DNA from: Oceanithermus desulfurans
GTDB taxonomy: Bacteria; Deinococcota; Deinococci; Deinococcales; Marinithermaceae
Direction of reading: 5' to 3'
NCBI RefSeq assembly: GCF_014201675.1
Contig: NZ_JACHEZ010000001.1
Location: forward strand, 124,001 to 188,000
DNA: 64,000 nucleotides
In this document: piece by piece, positions 44,572 through 53,254 of the stretch
Numbering within the stretch: the first letter of the stretch is position 1
How the letters are laid out: the number at the start of each line of letters is the position of its first letter
Notes under the pieces: model-generated
What the model saw: the letters and a program-made list of their open reading frames with translations, nothing else
Database searches by the model: none
Told to the model about the DNA's origin: nothing
Position numbers and translations under genes: made by a program

Positions 44572-46188
44572 CTAGTCGGACCTGACGTAGGCCCAGGCCA
44601 GCGGCGTGACCGCAACGACTAGCGTGATCCCGGTCAGCAGCGCAAGCCAAAGCGCCCCCTCGGGGCTCGACAGGAAGCCGCTACGGCCGCCGAGCGCCCA
44701 GTAGACCGGCCGCGCGTCCAGCGCCGCGATGCCGAAGGCGAACAGGGTGCCCAGCAGCATGTAGAGCAGGCCGCCGAGGCTCATGGGCACCTCGCTGGCG
44801 TTGCTGGCCTCGCGGTTGGGCCAGACCGCTCCGAGGCCGACCCCCAGGGCCGCCAGCCCCACCACCGCCGCCAGCGCCGAGATCAGCGAGACCGTGCGCA
44901 GGCCGGGGTCCAGACCGATGACCGCCGGTGCGTAGAGGCCCAGCGCCAGCCCCAGGGGGAGCAGGAGCGACAGGGCGAGGACGTAGCGCGAGAGCAGGAG
45001 TCCCAGCCGCCCGAACGGCGCGGTCCGCACCAGCCAGTAGCCCGGCCCTTCGAACGAGTAGAGGGGATAGGCCAGGCGCACGCCCACCCCCGCGATCACG
45101 AGGCCCTGGAAGGCGAGGTGCAGGAAGCCCACGACGCGCACGAAGACCACGCCCTCCAGCGGCAAGGCCGCAAGGCTCGTCGTGTACAGCAGCACCAGCA
45201 CGGCCACGAGCACCAGCTGGGCGATCTGGTTGGGGTCGCGAAGAAACAGCCGGACGTCGCGCACCCAGAGCGCTCCCACGGACCCCAAACGGGCGAGCGC
45301 GCGTTCCCAGGCCGCCGACGGCCGCGCAGCCCTGAGGACACTGGCGCCCTCGAGCCCGCGGACCCAGCCGGCCTGGTAGGCGTAGCCGGCGGCGAGCGCG
45401 CTGGCCCCCAGCACGCCCAGCGCCAGGACGAGCAGGCCCACGAGGGCGGGCGGGATGCCCGGTCGCTCGAGCGCCTCCTGAACCGCCCGCCCCGCCCAGG
45501 CCGGGGGAAGGAAGGGGGCGGCGGGGTTTTGGAACTGCTGGATGAAGGCCTTCAGCGCGGCCTCGTTGGCGAACTCCTGGCGGAAGAGGGCTTCGGGGCG
45601 CAGGGCGCGCAGCCCGTAGATCATCGCCCCACCCAACACGGCGCTGAGCGCCCCGGCCCACTCGCGGGCGCGACCCGCGGGGGCGAAGCGCACCAGCGGC
45701 AGCGCCAGGCCGACGCCCAGCCCCACGGGCAGGGCGTAGAGGGCCAGCACCGCGAGGGTGGCCACGAGGTGGTAGCCGATGGGGGCTTCGTGAAAGACGC
45801 CCAGGGCGTAGAGGACCGGCAGCGTGAGCAGCGTGGGCACGAGCGCCGTCACCGCGTAGGTCTCGACCACCTTGAGCGTAAAGACGCTTGCCGCCGGCAG
45901 CGGCCAGGCCAGCAGCAACGGCAGGTCGCGGGAGTCGTAGAGCACCGCGAGCGCACCCGGCAGCGCCGAGAGCAGCACCGCCGCCGAGAGGACCAGGAAG
46001 AGCCCTTCGAGGCTGCGCACCTCCACGACGCCCGCGGCGAAGGGGTAGGCGGACAGGAAGCGCAGGAAGGCCAGGGTGCCGTAGAAGGCCAGGGCGGCCA
46101 CCCCCAGCCCCAGGGCGGCGGCCACCAGCGCCGCGAACGGGCGGGCGGCCAGGCTATGACGCAGGATGCGCAGCCGCAGCCGCAGCAT
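44572..46188 (-). CDS. ABC transporter permease
   Basis: 538-aa membrane protein with about 12 hydrophobic segments, e.g. FAALVAAALGLGVAALAFYG, LFLVLSAAVLLSALPGALAV, YHLVATLAVLALYALPVGLG and LVLVAVLVLLYTTSLAALPL. The large size and paired half organisation suit an ABC-2-like exporter permease. Its start overlaps the end of the ATPase gene by 35 bp, so the two form a unit. The substrate is unknown. The adjacent C-terminal protease gene might be in the same transcript. Confidence 0.8.
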   Translation of the reverse strand: MLRLRLRILRHSLAARPFAALVAAALGLGVAALAFYGTLAFLRFLSAYPFAAGVVEVRSLEGLFLVLSAAVLLSALPGALAVLYDSRDLPLLLAWPLPAASVFTLKVVETYAVTALVPTLLTLPVLYALGVFHEAPIGYHLVATLAVLALYALPVGLGVGLALPLVRFAPAGRAREWAGALSAVLGGAMIYGLRALRPEALFRQEFANEAALKAFIQQFQNPAAPFLPPAWAGRAVQEALERPGIPPALVGLLVLALGVLGASALAAGYAYQAGWVRGLEGASVLRAARPSAAWERALARLGSVGALWVRDVRLFLRDPNQIAQLVLVAVLVLLYTTSLAALPLEGVVFVRVVGFLHLAFQGLVIAGVGVRLAYPLYSFEGPGYWLVRTAPFGRLGLLLSRYVLALSLLLPLGLALGLYAPAVIGLDPGLRTVSLISALAAVVGLAALGVGLGAVWPNREASNASEVPMSLGGLLYMLLGTLFAFGIAALDARPVYWALGGRSGFLSSPEGALWLALLTGITLVVAVTPLAWAYVRSD

Positions 46189-46912
46189 CTTGGGCGGCGT
46201 CCTCCGTGAGCCGTATGAAGACTTCTTCCAGGCTGGCGTCGCCGTGCTGGGCGCGGACCGCCTCCGGAGCGCCGGTCAGCCGCAGCCGCCCCTCGTGCAG
46301 CAGCGCCACCCGGTCGGCGGCGGCCTCGGCGAGCTCCATCTGGTGGGTGGAGAAGAGTACGGCGCGGTCGGGTTTCGAGTAGGCGCGCAGCAGGTTGCGC
46401 ACGGTGCGCGCGGCCACCGGGTCGAGGCCCACCATCGGCTCGTCCACGATCAGCACCCGCGGCTCGGGGAGAAGCGCGGCGGCGAAGGTGAGCTTCTGGC
46501 GCATGCCGTGGGAGTAGGTCTCGATCAGGGCCGAGGCGAAACGCTCGAGCCGGAACTCCGCGAGCAGCGCCTCGATGCGGGTCTCGATGCGGCGCGCCTC
46601 CATCCGGTAGAGCCGTCCCACGAAGCGCAGCAGCTCCACGGCCGAGAGCTTGCCGTAGAGGTAGGGGCGGTCGGGCACGTAGCCGAAGAGGCGTTTGGCC
46701 GCCACCGGCCGCCGCCAGACGTCCACCCCGGCCAGTTCCACCCGCCCCCGGGTGGGCCGCAACTGGCCGGTGAGGGCGCGGATCGCCGTCGTCTTGCCCG
46801 CGCCGTTGGGCCCCAGGAGCACCAGGGTCTCGCCGGTGGGCACGTGCAGGTCCAGGCCCTCGAGCGCGGTGAAGCGGCCGTAGCGCTTGCTGAGGGCCTG
46901 GATCCGGATCAT
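46154..46912 (-). CDS. ABC transporter ATP-binding protein
   Basis: 252-aa ATPase partner of the permease. Walker A LLGPNGAGKTTAIRAL at about residues 33-48, a Q-loop near LFGYVPDRPYLYGK, signature YSHGMRQKLTFAAAL at about 136-150 (SHGMR replaces LSGGQ), Walker B PRVLIVDEPMVGLDP, and H-loop FSTHQME. Belongs to the drug/lipid-type (CcmA-like) exporters. The ATG lies 6 bp after the protease stop codon. Confidence 0.88.
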   Translation of the reverse strand: MIRIQALSKRYGRFTALEGLDLHVPTGETLVLLGPNGAGKTTAIRALTGQLRPTRGRVELAGVDVWRRPVAAKRLFGYVPDRPYLYGKLSAVELLRFVGRLYRMEARRIETRIEALLAEFRLERFASALIETYSHGMRQKLTFAAALLPEPRVLIVDEPMVGLDPVAARTVRNLLRAYSKPDRAVLFSTHQMELAEAAADRVALLHEGRLRLTGAPEAVRAQHGDASLEEVFIRLTEDAAQDAAAAAAHPAS

Positions 46913-46918
46913 GCGGAG

Positions 46919-48241
46919 CTAGCGGGCGCCCAGCAGCTCGAGCGCCTTCTTCAGGATCGCGTCGTTCGCCACGTCCACCTTGGCCTCGCCCTGCACGTCC
47001 GAGAGCGCGCGCGGGGGCAGCTCCTCGCTGAAGCTGAACTTGCCCTCCTCGTCGGCGGTCGTGGTGAAGGTCTTGCCGCCGGTGGAGAGCGTCACCTCGG
47101 CGCCGGGTTCGGCCCCCAGGCCCTCGAAAGCGAGGGGGGTGGGGAAGCGGTTGTCGCGCACCTTGACGTCGGGGGTGATCCCCTGTTCGTGGATCGAGCG
47201 CTTCTTGGGCGTGAGCCACTCGAAAGTGACCAGGGTCAGCTCGCCGCCGTTGGCCAGCGTGAAGACGTTCTGCCCCACGCCCTTGCCGAAGGTCTGCTCG
47301 CCCACCACCTGGGCGCGGCCGGTGTCCTGCAGGGCGCCGGCGACGATCTCGGAGGCCGAGGCCGAGCTGCCGTTGACGAGCACGACCATCTCGCCGTTCC
47401 AGATCGTGCGCGGGCTCGCCTCGCAGTAGGCGCGGGTGGAGCGGCGGTCACGGGTGTAGACGATCACGCCGCGCTTCAAAAAGGCGTCGGCCACCTGACA
47501 GCCCTGGTCGAGCAGCCCGCCGCCGTTGTCGCGCAGGTCGAGGACCAGGCGGGTGGCGCCCTGGCGCTTCAGATCGGCCACCGCCTGGCGCAGCTGCTCG
47601 ATGACCTTGACGTTGAGGAAGGTTTCGATGGCCACGTAGCCCACGTTGTCCGGGAGCATCGTCTTGCTGACCGAGACGATCTCGATCTTGCGGCGGACGA
47701 TCTCGAAGCGCAGCACCGCGCTCACGCCCTTGCGCTGCACCCCGATGGATACCTTGGTGTCCTTGGGGCCGCGGATCTTGGCGACGATGTCGAAGAGCGG
47801 CAGCTCGCTGACGTTCTCGCCGTCGACCTCGACGATCACGTCGCCGGTCTTGATGCCGGCGCTGAACGCGGGGCCGCCGCGGAAGACGTTGACGATCTTG
47901 GCCCCGGTGCCGTCGGGGTTGGCCGGGGAGATCTGCACGCCGATACCGAAGAACTCGCCGCGTACGTCCTCTTCGCGGATGTGGGCGTTGCGCGGAGGGC
48001 TGTAGCTGGTGAAGGGGTCGTCCAGGGCGCCGACGACGCCGCTGATGCCGCCCTGCAGGAGCTCGTCGGCCTTTTTCGGATCGATGGGCTTCAGGTACTG
48101 CTCCTGGATGATCTCGTAGGTTTCGATCAGGGCCTTGCCGTTGGGGTTACGTTCGAAGCCCGCGCCGCCGCCGAACTGCGCGAGGCCCACGGCCACGGTC
48201 AGCAGGGCCACGCCGGCCCAGAGGAGTCGAGGATGCGCCAT
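46919..48241 (-). CDS. C-terminal processing protease (S41)
   Basis: 440-aa exported serine protease. A signal/anchor (MAHPRLLWAGVALLTVAVGL) is followed by a helical N-terminal region, a PDZ domain at about residues 105-190 (GIGVQISPANPDGTGAKIVN, GGPAFSAGIKTGDVI) and the S41 catalytic core: LVLDLRDNGGGLLDQ, VVLVNGSSASASEIVAGALQ with the nucleophile Ser, and TFGKGVGQNVF with the catalytic Lys. Past about residue 360 is a short extra domain with one beta-sandwich-like stretch. Two ATGs compete: 48241 is 7 nt after a TAAAAT box, whereas 48250 follows GGAG; I use the first. Confidence 0.9.
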   Translation of the reverse strand: MAHPRLLWAGVALLTVAVGLAQFGGGAGFERNPNGKALIETYEIIQEQYLKPIDPKKADELLQGGISGVVGALDDPFTSYSPPRNAHIREEDVRGEFFGIGVQISPANPDGTGAKIVNVFRGGPAFSAGIKTGDVIVEVDGENVSELPLFDIVAKIRGPKDTKVSIGVQRKGVSAVLRFEIVRRKIEIVSVSKTMLPDNVGYVAIETFLNVKVIEQLRQAVADLKRQGATRLVLDLRDNGGGLLDQGCQVADAFLKRGVIVYTRDRRSTRAYCEASPRTIWNGEMVVLVNGSSASASEIVAGALQDTGRAQVVGEQTFGKGVGQNVFTLANGGELTLVTFEWLTPKKRSIHEQGITPDVKVRDNRFPTPLAFEGLGAEPGAEVTLSTGGKTFTTTADEEGKFSFSEELPPRALSDVQGEAKVDVANDAILKKALELLGAR

Positions 48242-48331
48242 GGAGGGCATTTTACTCCGGGGCGCATGAGAAGAAGGTAGCCGCGGTTTCCTGCGCAAAG
48301 CCTCATCCGGGTGGGGTATCTTGGGTCCAGA

Positions 48332-49015
48332 ATGATCCACTTTCACCGGGTCTCGGTCGAGTACCCCCGCACCAAGACGATGGCGCTCTACAACGTCAAC
48401 CTCGAGGTCAGGAAGGGCGAGTTCGTCTTCCTGGTGGGGCACTCGGGTGCGGGCAAGAGCACCCTCCTGGGCCTGGCGCTCAAGCGGCTCGAGCCCACCT
48501 CCGGGGCCGTCTACGTGGCGGGGCAGAACCTCGCCAACCTGCGGGGTAACCGGGTGGCGTTGCACCGGCGCAACATCGGCATGGTCTTCCAGGACCACCG
48601 GCTGCTCGCCGACCTGACCGTCGAGGAGAACCTGGCCTTCATCCTGCGGGTGCTGGGGGTGGCCCCGCGCGAGTGGAAGAAGCGCATCGTCCGGGTGCTG
48701 CGCACCGTGGGCATCGTCCACAAGCGCCGCGCCTACCCCTACCAGCTCTCGGTGGGGGAGGCCCAGCGGGTGGCCATCGCCCGCGCCATCATCGGGCGGC
48801 CGCCCATCGTCCTGGCCGACGAGCCCACGGGCAACCTCGACCCCGAAAACGCGGTGCAGGTGCTCGAGATCTTCAAGGCCATCCACGCCTCCGGGGCCAC
48901 GGTGATCATCGCCACCCACTCCCGCGAACTGGTGGAGGCCTATCCGCAGCGGGTCGTCGTCCTACGTTCCGGGCAGCTCGTCCGCGACGAAAAAACCGGC
49001 ACCTACGCCCTCTAG
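48332..49015 (+). CDS. ftsE: Cell division ATP-binding protein FtsE
   Basis: 227-aa ABC ATPase that partners FtsX to control septal hydrolases. Walker [16 protein letters not shown] at about residues 36-50, Q-loop [20 protein letters not shown], signature [15 protein letters not shown], Walker [17 protein letters not shown] and H-loop IIATHSRE. The ATG at 48332 is used; a TATCTT box lies 9 nt upstream. ftsX lies 1.8 kb away on the opposite strand, with hpf and the envC-like gene between them, instead of directly downstream as in most genomes. Confidence 0.92.
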   Translation: MIHFHRVSVEYPRTKTMALYNVNLEVRKGEFVFLVGHSGAGKSTLLGLALKRLEPTSGAVYVAGQNLANLRGNRVALHRRNIGMVFQDHRLLADLTVEENLAFILRVLGVAPREWKKRIVRVLRTVGIVHKRRAYPYQLSVGEAQRVAIARAIIGRPPIVLADEPTGNLDPENAVQVLEIFKAIHASGATVIIATHSRELVEAYPQRVVVLRSGQLVRDEKTGTYAL

Positions 49016-49020
49016 GCCGG

Positions 49021-49029
49021 TGCTAGACT
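49021..49029 (+). promoter_or_regulatory. Extended -10 promoter of hpf
   Basis: TGCTAGACT is an extended -10 (TGnTANNNT) starting 5 nt past the ftsE stop. It would give a leader of about 30 nt with a strong AAAGGAGG site before the ATG, so hpf can be expressed on its own. Confidence 0.6.
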
Positions 49030-49066
49030 GGAAGAGAGGGTGAAGTTCGGTCCGAAAGGAGGACGT

Positions 49067-49618
49067 ATGAACATCTACAAGTTCGTGGGTCGCAACGTCG
49101 AGGTTACCGAAGCCCTCAAAAACTACGTCGAGCGGAAGGCCGAACGGCTGGACCGCTACTTCGACAACATCGTCGACGCCAAGGTGGTGCTGTCGATCGC
49201 GGGCGCGCCCCACGTGGAGCGCCGCGCCAAGGCCGAGATCCAGCTCAACGTTCCCGGCGGCATCATCCGCGTGGAAGAGTCGGACCCCGACATGTACGCG
49301 GCGATCGACCGCGCGATCGAGGTCCTGGAAAAACAGCTCAAGCGCTTCAAGGGGCGCCTGATGGGCAAGCGCCACAGCGGCCTGGGGCCGGGTACGCCCC
49401 CGCCCCCGCCCCCCGAGGAGGAAGCGGAACCCTTCGAGCCCGAGATCGTGCGCGTCAAACGCTTCGAGATGAAGCCGATGACGCCCGAGGACGCGGCTTT
49501 GCAGATGGAGGCCCTGGGGCACACCTTCTTCGTCTTCCGCAACGCCGATACCGGCGAGATCAACGTCATCTACCGCCGCCACGACGGCAACTACGGCCTG
49601 ATCGAGCCCGGGGCCTAG
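49067..49618 (+). CDS. hpf: Ribosome hibernation promoting factor, long form
   Basis: 183-aa long HPF that dimerises 70S ribosomes into inactive 100S particles. The N-terminal RaiA/YfiA domain (about residues 1-100: IYKFVGRNVEVTEALKNYVE, VKRKAERLDRYF) is followed by a proline/acid-rich linker (TPPPPPPEEEAEP) and the C-terminal dimerisation domain (about 125-183: IVRVKRFEMKPMTPEDAALQ, LGHTFFVFRNADTGEINVIY). The ATG at 49067 is fixed by AAAGGAGG. Confidence 0.95.
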   Translation: MNIYKFVGRNVEVTEALKNYVERKAERLDRYFDNIVDAKVVLSIAGAPHVERRAKAEIQLNVPGGIIRVEESDPDMYAAIDRAIEVLEKQLKRFKGRLMGKRHSGLGPGTPPPPPPEEEAEPFEPEIVRVKRFEMKPMTPEDAALQMEALGHTFFVFRNADTGEINVIYRRHDGNYGLIEPGA

Positions 49619-49638
49619 CCCCCGGGCCGGCCCCGCTC

Positions 49639-49663
49639 CGCCCGCCGCGACCTGCGGCGGGCG
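49639..49663. terminator. Bidirectional hairpin between hpf and the envC-like gene
   Basis: Perfect 10-bp stem CGCCCGCCGC / GCGGCGGGCG with a GACCT loop between converging genes. No T-tract. Confidence 0.6.
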
Positions 49664-49664
49664 C

Positions 49665-50867
49665 TCAGTAGTACTTGGCGGGGTCGACCGAGACGAGCCG
49701 CCCCTTCTGGCTGAGGATGACGCTGAACCACATCTCGTTCGGGGGGATGATCGCCGAGCCGCCCAGGTAGCCGATGATCTGCCCCTGCAGCACCCGGTCG
49801 CCGGTGCGCACGAGCGGCTCCTGCAGGTTGGTGTAGCGGGTGAGCAGGTTGTCGGCGTGCAGGATGAGCACGTTCCAGCCGTAGTTGGCGTAGAAGGCGG
49901 TGGCGAAGACCTGACCGTCGGCGGCCGCCCGTACCGGCGCGTAGTTCTGATCGGCCTGGATCACCTGCCAGGTGTTGTCGGCCTTGCCGAAGGGGGTCAC
50001 GATGCGGCCGCCGGGGATGGGGAAGAGCAGCTCGCCCACGAGCTCGCGGGGGATCTCGAAGCTGGGGCCGGTGGTGCGACCGGCGCGGGCCTCGGCCTCG
50101 CGGCGGCGGCGTTCCTCTTCCAGGCGGCGTTTTTCGGCTTCGAGCTGGGCGGCGAGCGCCTGCATCTGGCGCTCGAGCTCCTCGGCCGCCTTGTTGAGCT
50201 CGACGATGCGCACCTCCTCGGCCGCCCGTTTCTGCTTGAGTTCGTTGAGCACCGCCCGGTACTGGCGGCGCTTGGCCTCGAGCGCGGCGATGCGCGCCTC
50301 GCGTTCGCTCTTCTTCTTGGTGAGCTCCTGCAGCAGGTTCACGAGCCGTTCGCGGGCGGCGTGCAGCTCCCGCACCAGCGCGCTCAGGGTCTCGACGAGG
50401 CGGACGTCGCTGGCGCCCAGGTACTGCACCCAGCCGGCGCGCATCAGCAGGTCCGAGAGCGACTGGGCGCGCAACAGCGGCAGGTACCGCCCGGCGCGTT
50501 CGCGGTAGAGCTTCTCCACCAGCCGGGTCATCCGCCCTTTCAGGCGTCCCAGCTTGGCCTCGATTCCCGCGATCTCCTGCTCGGTGGCGGCGATCTGCCC
50601 CTCGAGGCCGGCGATCGACTTCTCGATCTGGCGCTTTTCCCGCTCCAGGCGGGTGATGTCGCGGGCCACCGCCTCGAGCTCGCGCCGTTTCCGCTGCACC
50701 TCCGCCCCCAGCTGCTTGAGGCGCGCCTCCGCGGCGCGCGCCGCTTCGATGCGTTGCTGGCGGAGCTGCTGCGCCTGCTCTAGCGCCGCGTTCAGCTCCT
50801 CGAGCGACGCCTGGCCCCAGGCCAGGGGCAGCGCGAGGGCCAAAAGCAGGGTCAGCCAGCGTTTCAT
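49665..50867 (-). CDS. EnvC-like coiled-coil protein with degenerate LytM domain
   Basis: 400-aa exported protein. A signal peptide (MKRWLTLLLALALPLAWG) precedes a long coiled coil (about residues 20-265) interrupted by a helical hairpin (RYLPLLRAQSLSDLLMRAG). The C-terminal LytM/M23 fold (about 285-400) has lost its zinc ligands: the first His/Asp site reads VIQADQ, the usual YAHL is YTNL, and the usual HLHFE is EMWFSV. Such dead LytM proteins (EnvC, NlpD) activate amidases. Its start overlaps the ftsX stop by 4 bp, matching the EnvC-FtsX partnership. Confidence 0.85.
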   Translation of the reverse strand: MKRWLTLLLALALPLAWGQASLEELNAALEQAQQLRQQRIEAARAAEARLKQLGAEVQRKRRELEAVARDITRLEREKRQIEKSIAGLEGQIAATEQEIAGIEAKLGRLKGRMTRLVEKLYRERAGRYLPLLRAQSLSDLLMRAGWVQYLGASDVRLVETLSALVRELHAARERLVNLLQELTKKKSEREARIAALEAKRRQYRAVLNELKQKRAAEEVRIVELNKAAEELERQMQALAAQLEAEKRRLEEERRRREAEARAGRTTGPSFEIPRELVGELLFPIPGGRIVTPFGKADNTWQVIQADQNYAPVRAAADGQVFATAFYANYGWNVLILHADNLLTRYTNLQEPLVRTGDRVLQGQIIGYLGGSAIIPPNEMWFSVILSQKGRLVSVDPAKYY

Positions 50868-51730
50868 GTTTCCGTGTCCCGCAGGTAGGTGCGCACCGAG
50901 AGCCAGGCGCCGAAAAAGCCCAGAAAGAGGGCGAGCGCCAGCAGCCCCACCGAGGCCCGCAGCAGGTCGTCGGGGGAGAGGACGGGCAGGAAGGGCAGCA
51001 GGTTCTGCAGGGTGGCGGCGACGAAGCGGTAGGCGAGGTTGCCCAGCGCCAGCGCGAAGAGGGCCGCGGAGAGGGTGAGGAGCAGCCCTTCGAGCAGGAA
51101 GGGGCGCTGCACGAAGCCGCGGGTGGCCCCGACCATCAGCATCACCCGCAGCTCCTCGCGGCGGTTCTCGATGGAGAGCCGGATCGTGCCCATGACGCTG
51201 AAGAAGGTGTCGACGATCAGCAGCAGCATCAGCACGTTGGCGCCCAGGCGCAGGCCGCCGAGAAAGCGCACCAGGCGTTCCGTCACCTCACCGCCGTAGT
51301 CGACGTTGCCGGGGCCGATCTGCGGCAGGTCGCCCAGCTTGCGCGCCACCTGGCGGGTGAGCGTGGGGTCGATGAGGCGGACCTTGAGGGTGTCGGGGAG
51401 GGGGTTGTCGATCAGGTCGGAGGCCTCGGCCAGGTAGGGGTACTCCAGCTGCAGCAGCGCCAGCGCCTCGTCCTTGCCGATCAGCTGCACCGACTCGACC
51501 TCGGGCCAGGAGCGCACCTGCTCGAGGACGGCCTGGGGGTCGGAGCCGTCCTTCAGGTAGGCGACGATCTCGACCTCGCTCTCCAGCGAGCCCACGATCC
51601 GGTCCAGGTTCCAAAGCAAAAGCCCCACCAGGAAGAGGAGCGAAAACGAGACGGTAGCCGTGGTCAGGGTCGCGAGGGCGCTGGTCGGGTGACGGCGGAA
51701 CGCGCGCAAGGCCTGGGTGAGGGCGTACAC
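50864..51730 (-). CDS. ftsX: Cell division protein FtsX
   Basis: 288-aa membrane protein with four membrane segments: TTATVSFSLLFLVGLLLWNL (about residue 22-41), VLMLLLIVDTFFSVMGTI (about 165-182), LLTLSAALFALALGNLAYRF (about 212-231) and ASVGLLALALFLGFFGAWLS (about 259-278). The large extracytoplasmic loop (about 45-155: SEVEIVAYLKDGSDPQAVLE) is the binding site for EnvC-type partners. The GTG start at 51730 is 6 nt after a TAAACT box. It heads a two-gene unit with the envC-like gene. Confidence 0.92.
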   Translation of the reverse strand: MYALTQALRAFRRHPTSALATLTTATVSFSLLFLVGLLLWNLDRIVGSLESEVEIVAYLKDGSDPQAVLEQVRSWPEVESVQLIGKDEALALLQLEYPYLAEASDLIDNPLPDTLKVRLIDPTLTRQVARKLGDLPQIGPGNVDYGGEVTERLVRFLGGLRLGANVLMLLLIVDTFFSVMGTIRLSIENRREELRVMLMVGATRGFVQRPFLLEGLLLTLSAALFALALGNLAYRFVAATLQNLLPFLPVLSPDDLLRASVGLLALALFLGFFGAWLSVRTYLRDTET

Positions 51731-51736
51731 ATCGGT

Positions 51737-51742
51737 AGTTTA
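51737..51742 (-). promoter_or_regulatory. -10 box TAAACT, leaderless ftsX transcript
   Basis: TAAACT on the minus strand ends exactly 6 nt before the GTG at 51730. Confidence 0.6.
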
Positions 51743-51782
51743 CCCGCTGGCAAATTAAGGGCATGGGAACCGGCGGCTGCGT

Positions 51783-51788
51783 TAACGT
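51783..51788 (+). promoter_or_regulatory. -10 box TAACGT, leaderless histidine kinase transcript
   Basis: TAACGT ends exactly 6 nt before the ATG at 51795. It is divergent from the ftsX promoter 40 bp away. Confidence 0.55.
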
Positions 51789-51794
51789 AAGGGC

Positions 51795-52679
51795 ATGCGC
51801 CTGCGCGTGGCCATCATTCTCGCGGCGGTCTTTGCCTACCTGAGCCCGCTCGCGGTCTTCTTCATCCACTACTGGGCCCGCGGCAATCCGGGTTTCGCGG
51901 CGCTCTACTACCGCTACCACCTGCTGGTGGACGCGGGGATCACCTTCGTGGCGGCGAGCCTGAGCGGCATCACCGTTTACTGGGCGCTGCGCTACATGCT
52001 GGGTCCCTGGCTGCGGCTGGAGCGCGAGCTCGAGGGGCTGCTCGCCGGCCGCGAGCGGCTGCGCCCGGTGGGCGAGGAGCACGCCGACCGCATCGTGGCG
52101 CGGATCAACGAGCTGCTGCGCATCAGCCGCGACTACCTGAGCCTGCAGGAGCTCGAGTTCAGCCAGCTGGCCTCGGCGCTGCACGACGACGCGGTGCAGA
52201 CGCTGATCGCCGCTCGCTGGGCGCTGGGGCGCGGCGAGCGGGAAAAGGCGGAACGGCTGGTGCGCGACGCCGAGAAGAGCCTGCGGCGGGTCATCTGCCG
52301 GCTGGCGCCGCCGGAGCTCGAACACCTGGACCTGCGCGAGGCGCTGGTGCAGCTGGCCCAGCGCCAGGGGCTGGAGCTCGAGCTCGCCCTCGCGGCCGAC
52401 CTGCGCAGCGAAGAGGCCGTGGAGGTCTTTCGCATCGTGCAGCACGCCCTGGCCAACGCGCGGCGGCACGGCCGCGCACGCAGGGTCTGGGTGCGCATCG
52501 AGCGCAACGGGGAGATCCGGGTGAGCGTGGACGACGACGGACAGGGGGGTACGATCGAACCGGGACAAGGGTTACGGTTGCTCGAGGCTAGAATGAGGTT
52601 GCGCGCGGGGCGCCTCGAGTGGGAGCCCAGCCCCCACGGCGGCATCCGCCTGGCGGCCTCGTGGCCGGTGGAGACATGA
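51795..52679 (+). CDS. Sensor histidine kinase (NarX/DegS type)
   Basis: 294-aa membrane sensor. Two membrane segments (about residues 5-27 and 43-66) flank a very short external loop, then a HAMP-like helix. The phosphoacceptor is His130 in LASALHDDAVQTLIAARWAL, the H-box of the HisKA_3 group. The ATPase domain has NARRHGRARRVWV (N-box) and VDDDGQGGTIEPGQGLRLLE (G-boxes). The stop overlaps the response-regulator start (ATGA). With almost no periplasmic domain, it may sense membrane state or a ligand within the membrane. The nos and nar clusters next to it make anaerobic respiration a likely target. Confidence 0.88.
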   Translation: MRLRVAIILAAVFAYLSPLAVFFIHYWARGNPGFAALYYRYHLLVDAGITFVAASLSGITVYWALRYMLGPWLRLERELEGLLAGRERLRPVGEEHADRIVARINELLRISRDYLSLQELEFSQLASALHDDAVQTLIAARWALGRGEREKAERLVRDAEKSLRRVICRLAPPELEHLDLREALVQLAQRQGLELELALAADLRSEEAVEVFRIVQHALANARRHGRARRVWVRIERNGEIRVSVDDDGQGGTIEPGQGLRLLEARMRLRAGRLEWEPSPHGGIRLAASWPVET

Positions 52680-53254
52680 AGATACTCGTCGTAGAAGATC
52701 ACGCGATGGTGCGCGAAGGGCTCGTACGCATCATCGAAGGCGCACTGCCCGACGCCGACGTCCGCGCCGTGGGGACGGCCACCGAGGCGAAGCAGCACCT
52801 CGACTGGGCCGAGCGGGTGCTGCTCGACCTCTCCCTGCCCGACCAGCACGGGCTGCGTTTCCTCGAGGAGATCGGGGTCAGCCATCCCGACCTGCCCGTC
52901 ATCATCCTTACGGCGTACGACGAGCCCGCCTTTCGCACCCGCGCCTCCGAGGTGGGGGCCGCGGCCTTCCTCTCCAAGAACGAACCGCCCGAAGTGCTGG
53001 CCGCGGCGCTGGCGGACCTGTCGGCCCCGCCCGACTCGGGGGCGCACCCGCGGCTCGAGCGCCTCTCGCCCACGGAGCGGCAGGTGCTGGCGCTCTTCGG
53101 CCAGGGGCTGTCCAACGCCGAGGTGGCCCAGCAGCTGGGGATCGAGGAAAAAACCGTCTACACCCACCGCCGCCACCTGATGTTCAAGCTGGGCCTGCGC
53201 AGCGCCCAGGATCTGCTGCGCTTCGCCACCCTGTACCACGCGGGCCTGGACTAG
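52676..53254 (+). CDS. NarL/LuxR-family response regulator
   Basis: 192-aa two-domain regulator. The receiver domain has acidic residues in VVEDHAM (Glu7/Asp8), phosphorylation site Asp51 in VLLDLSLPD, switch Thr in IILTAYDE and Lys in FLSKNEP. The C-terminal LuxR-type HTH (about residues 130-185) reads LSPTERQVLALFGQGLSNAE and VAQQLGIEEKTVYTHRRHLM. It is translationally coupled to the kinase. The nos cluster starts 58 bp downstream. Confidence 0.92.
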   Translation: MKILVVEDHAMVREGLVRIIEGALPDADVRAVGTATEAKQHLDWAERVLLDLSLPDQHGLRFLEEIGVSHPDLPVIILTAYDEPAFRTRASEVGAAAFLSKNEPPEVLAAALADLSAPPDSGAHPRLERLSPTERQVLALFGQGLSNAEVAQQLGIEEKTVYTHRRHLMFKLGLRSAQDLLRFATLYHAGLD

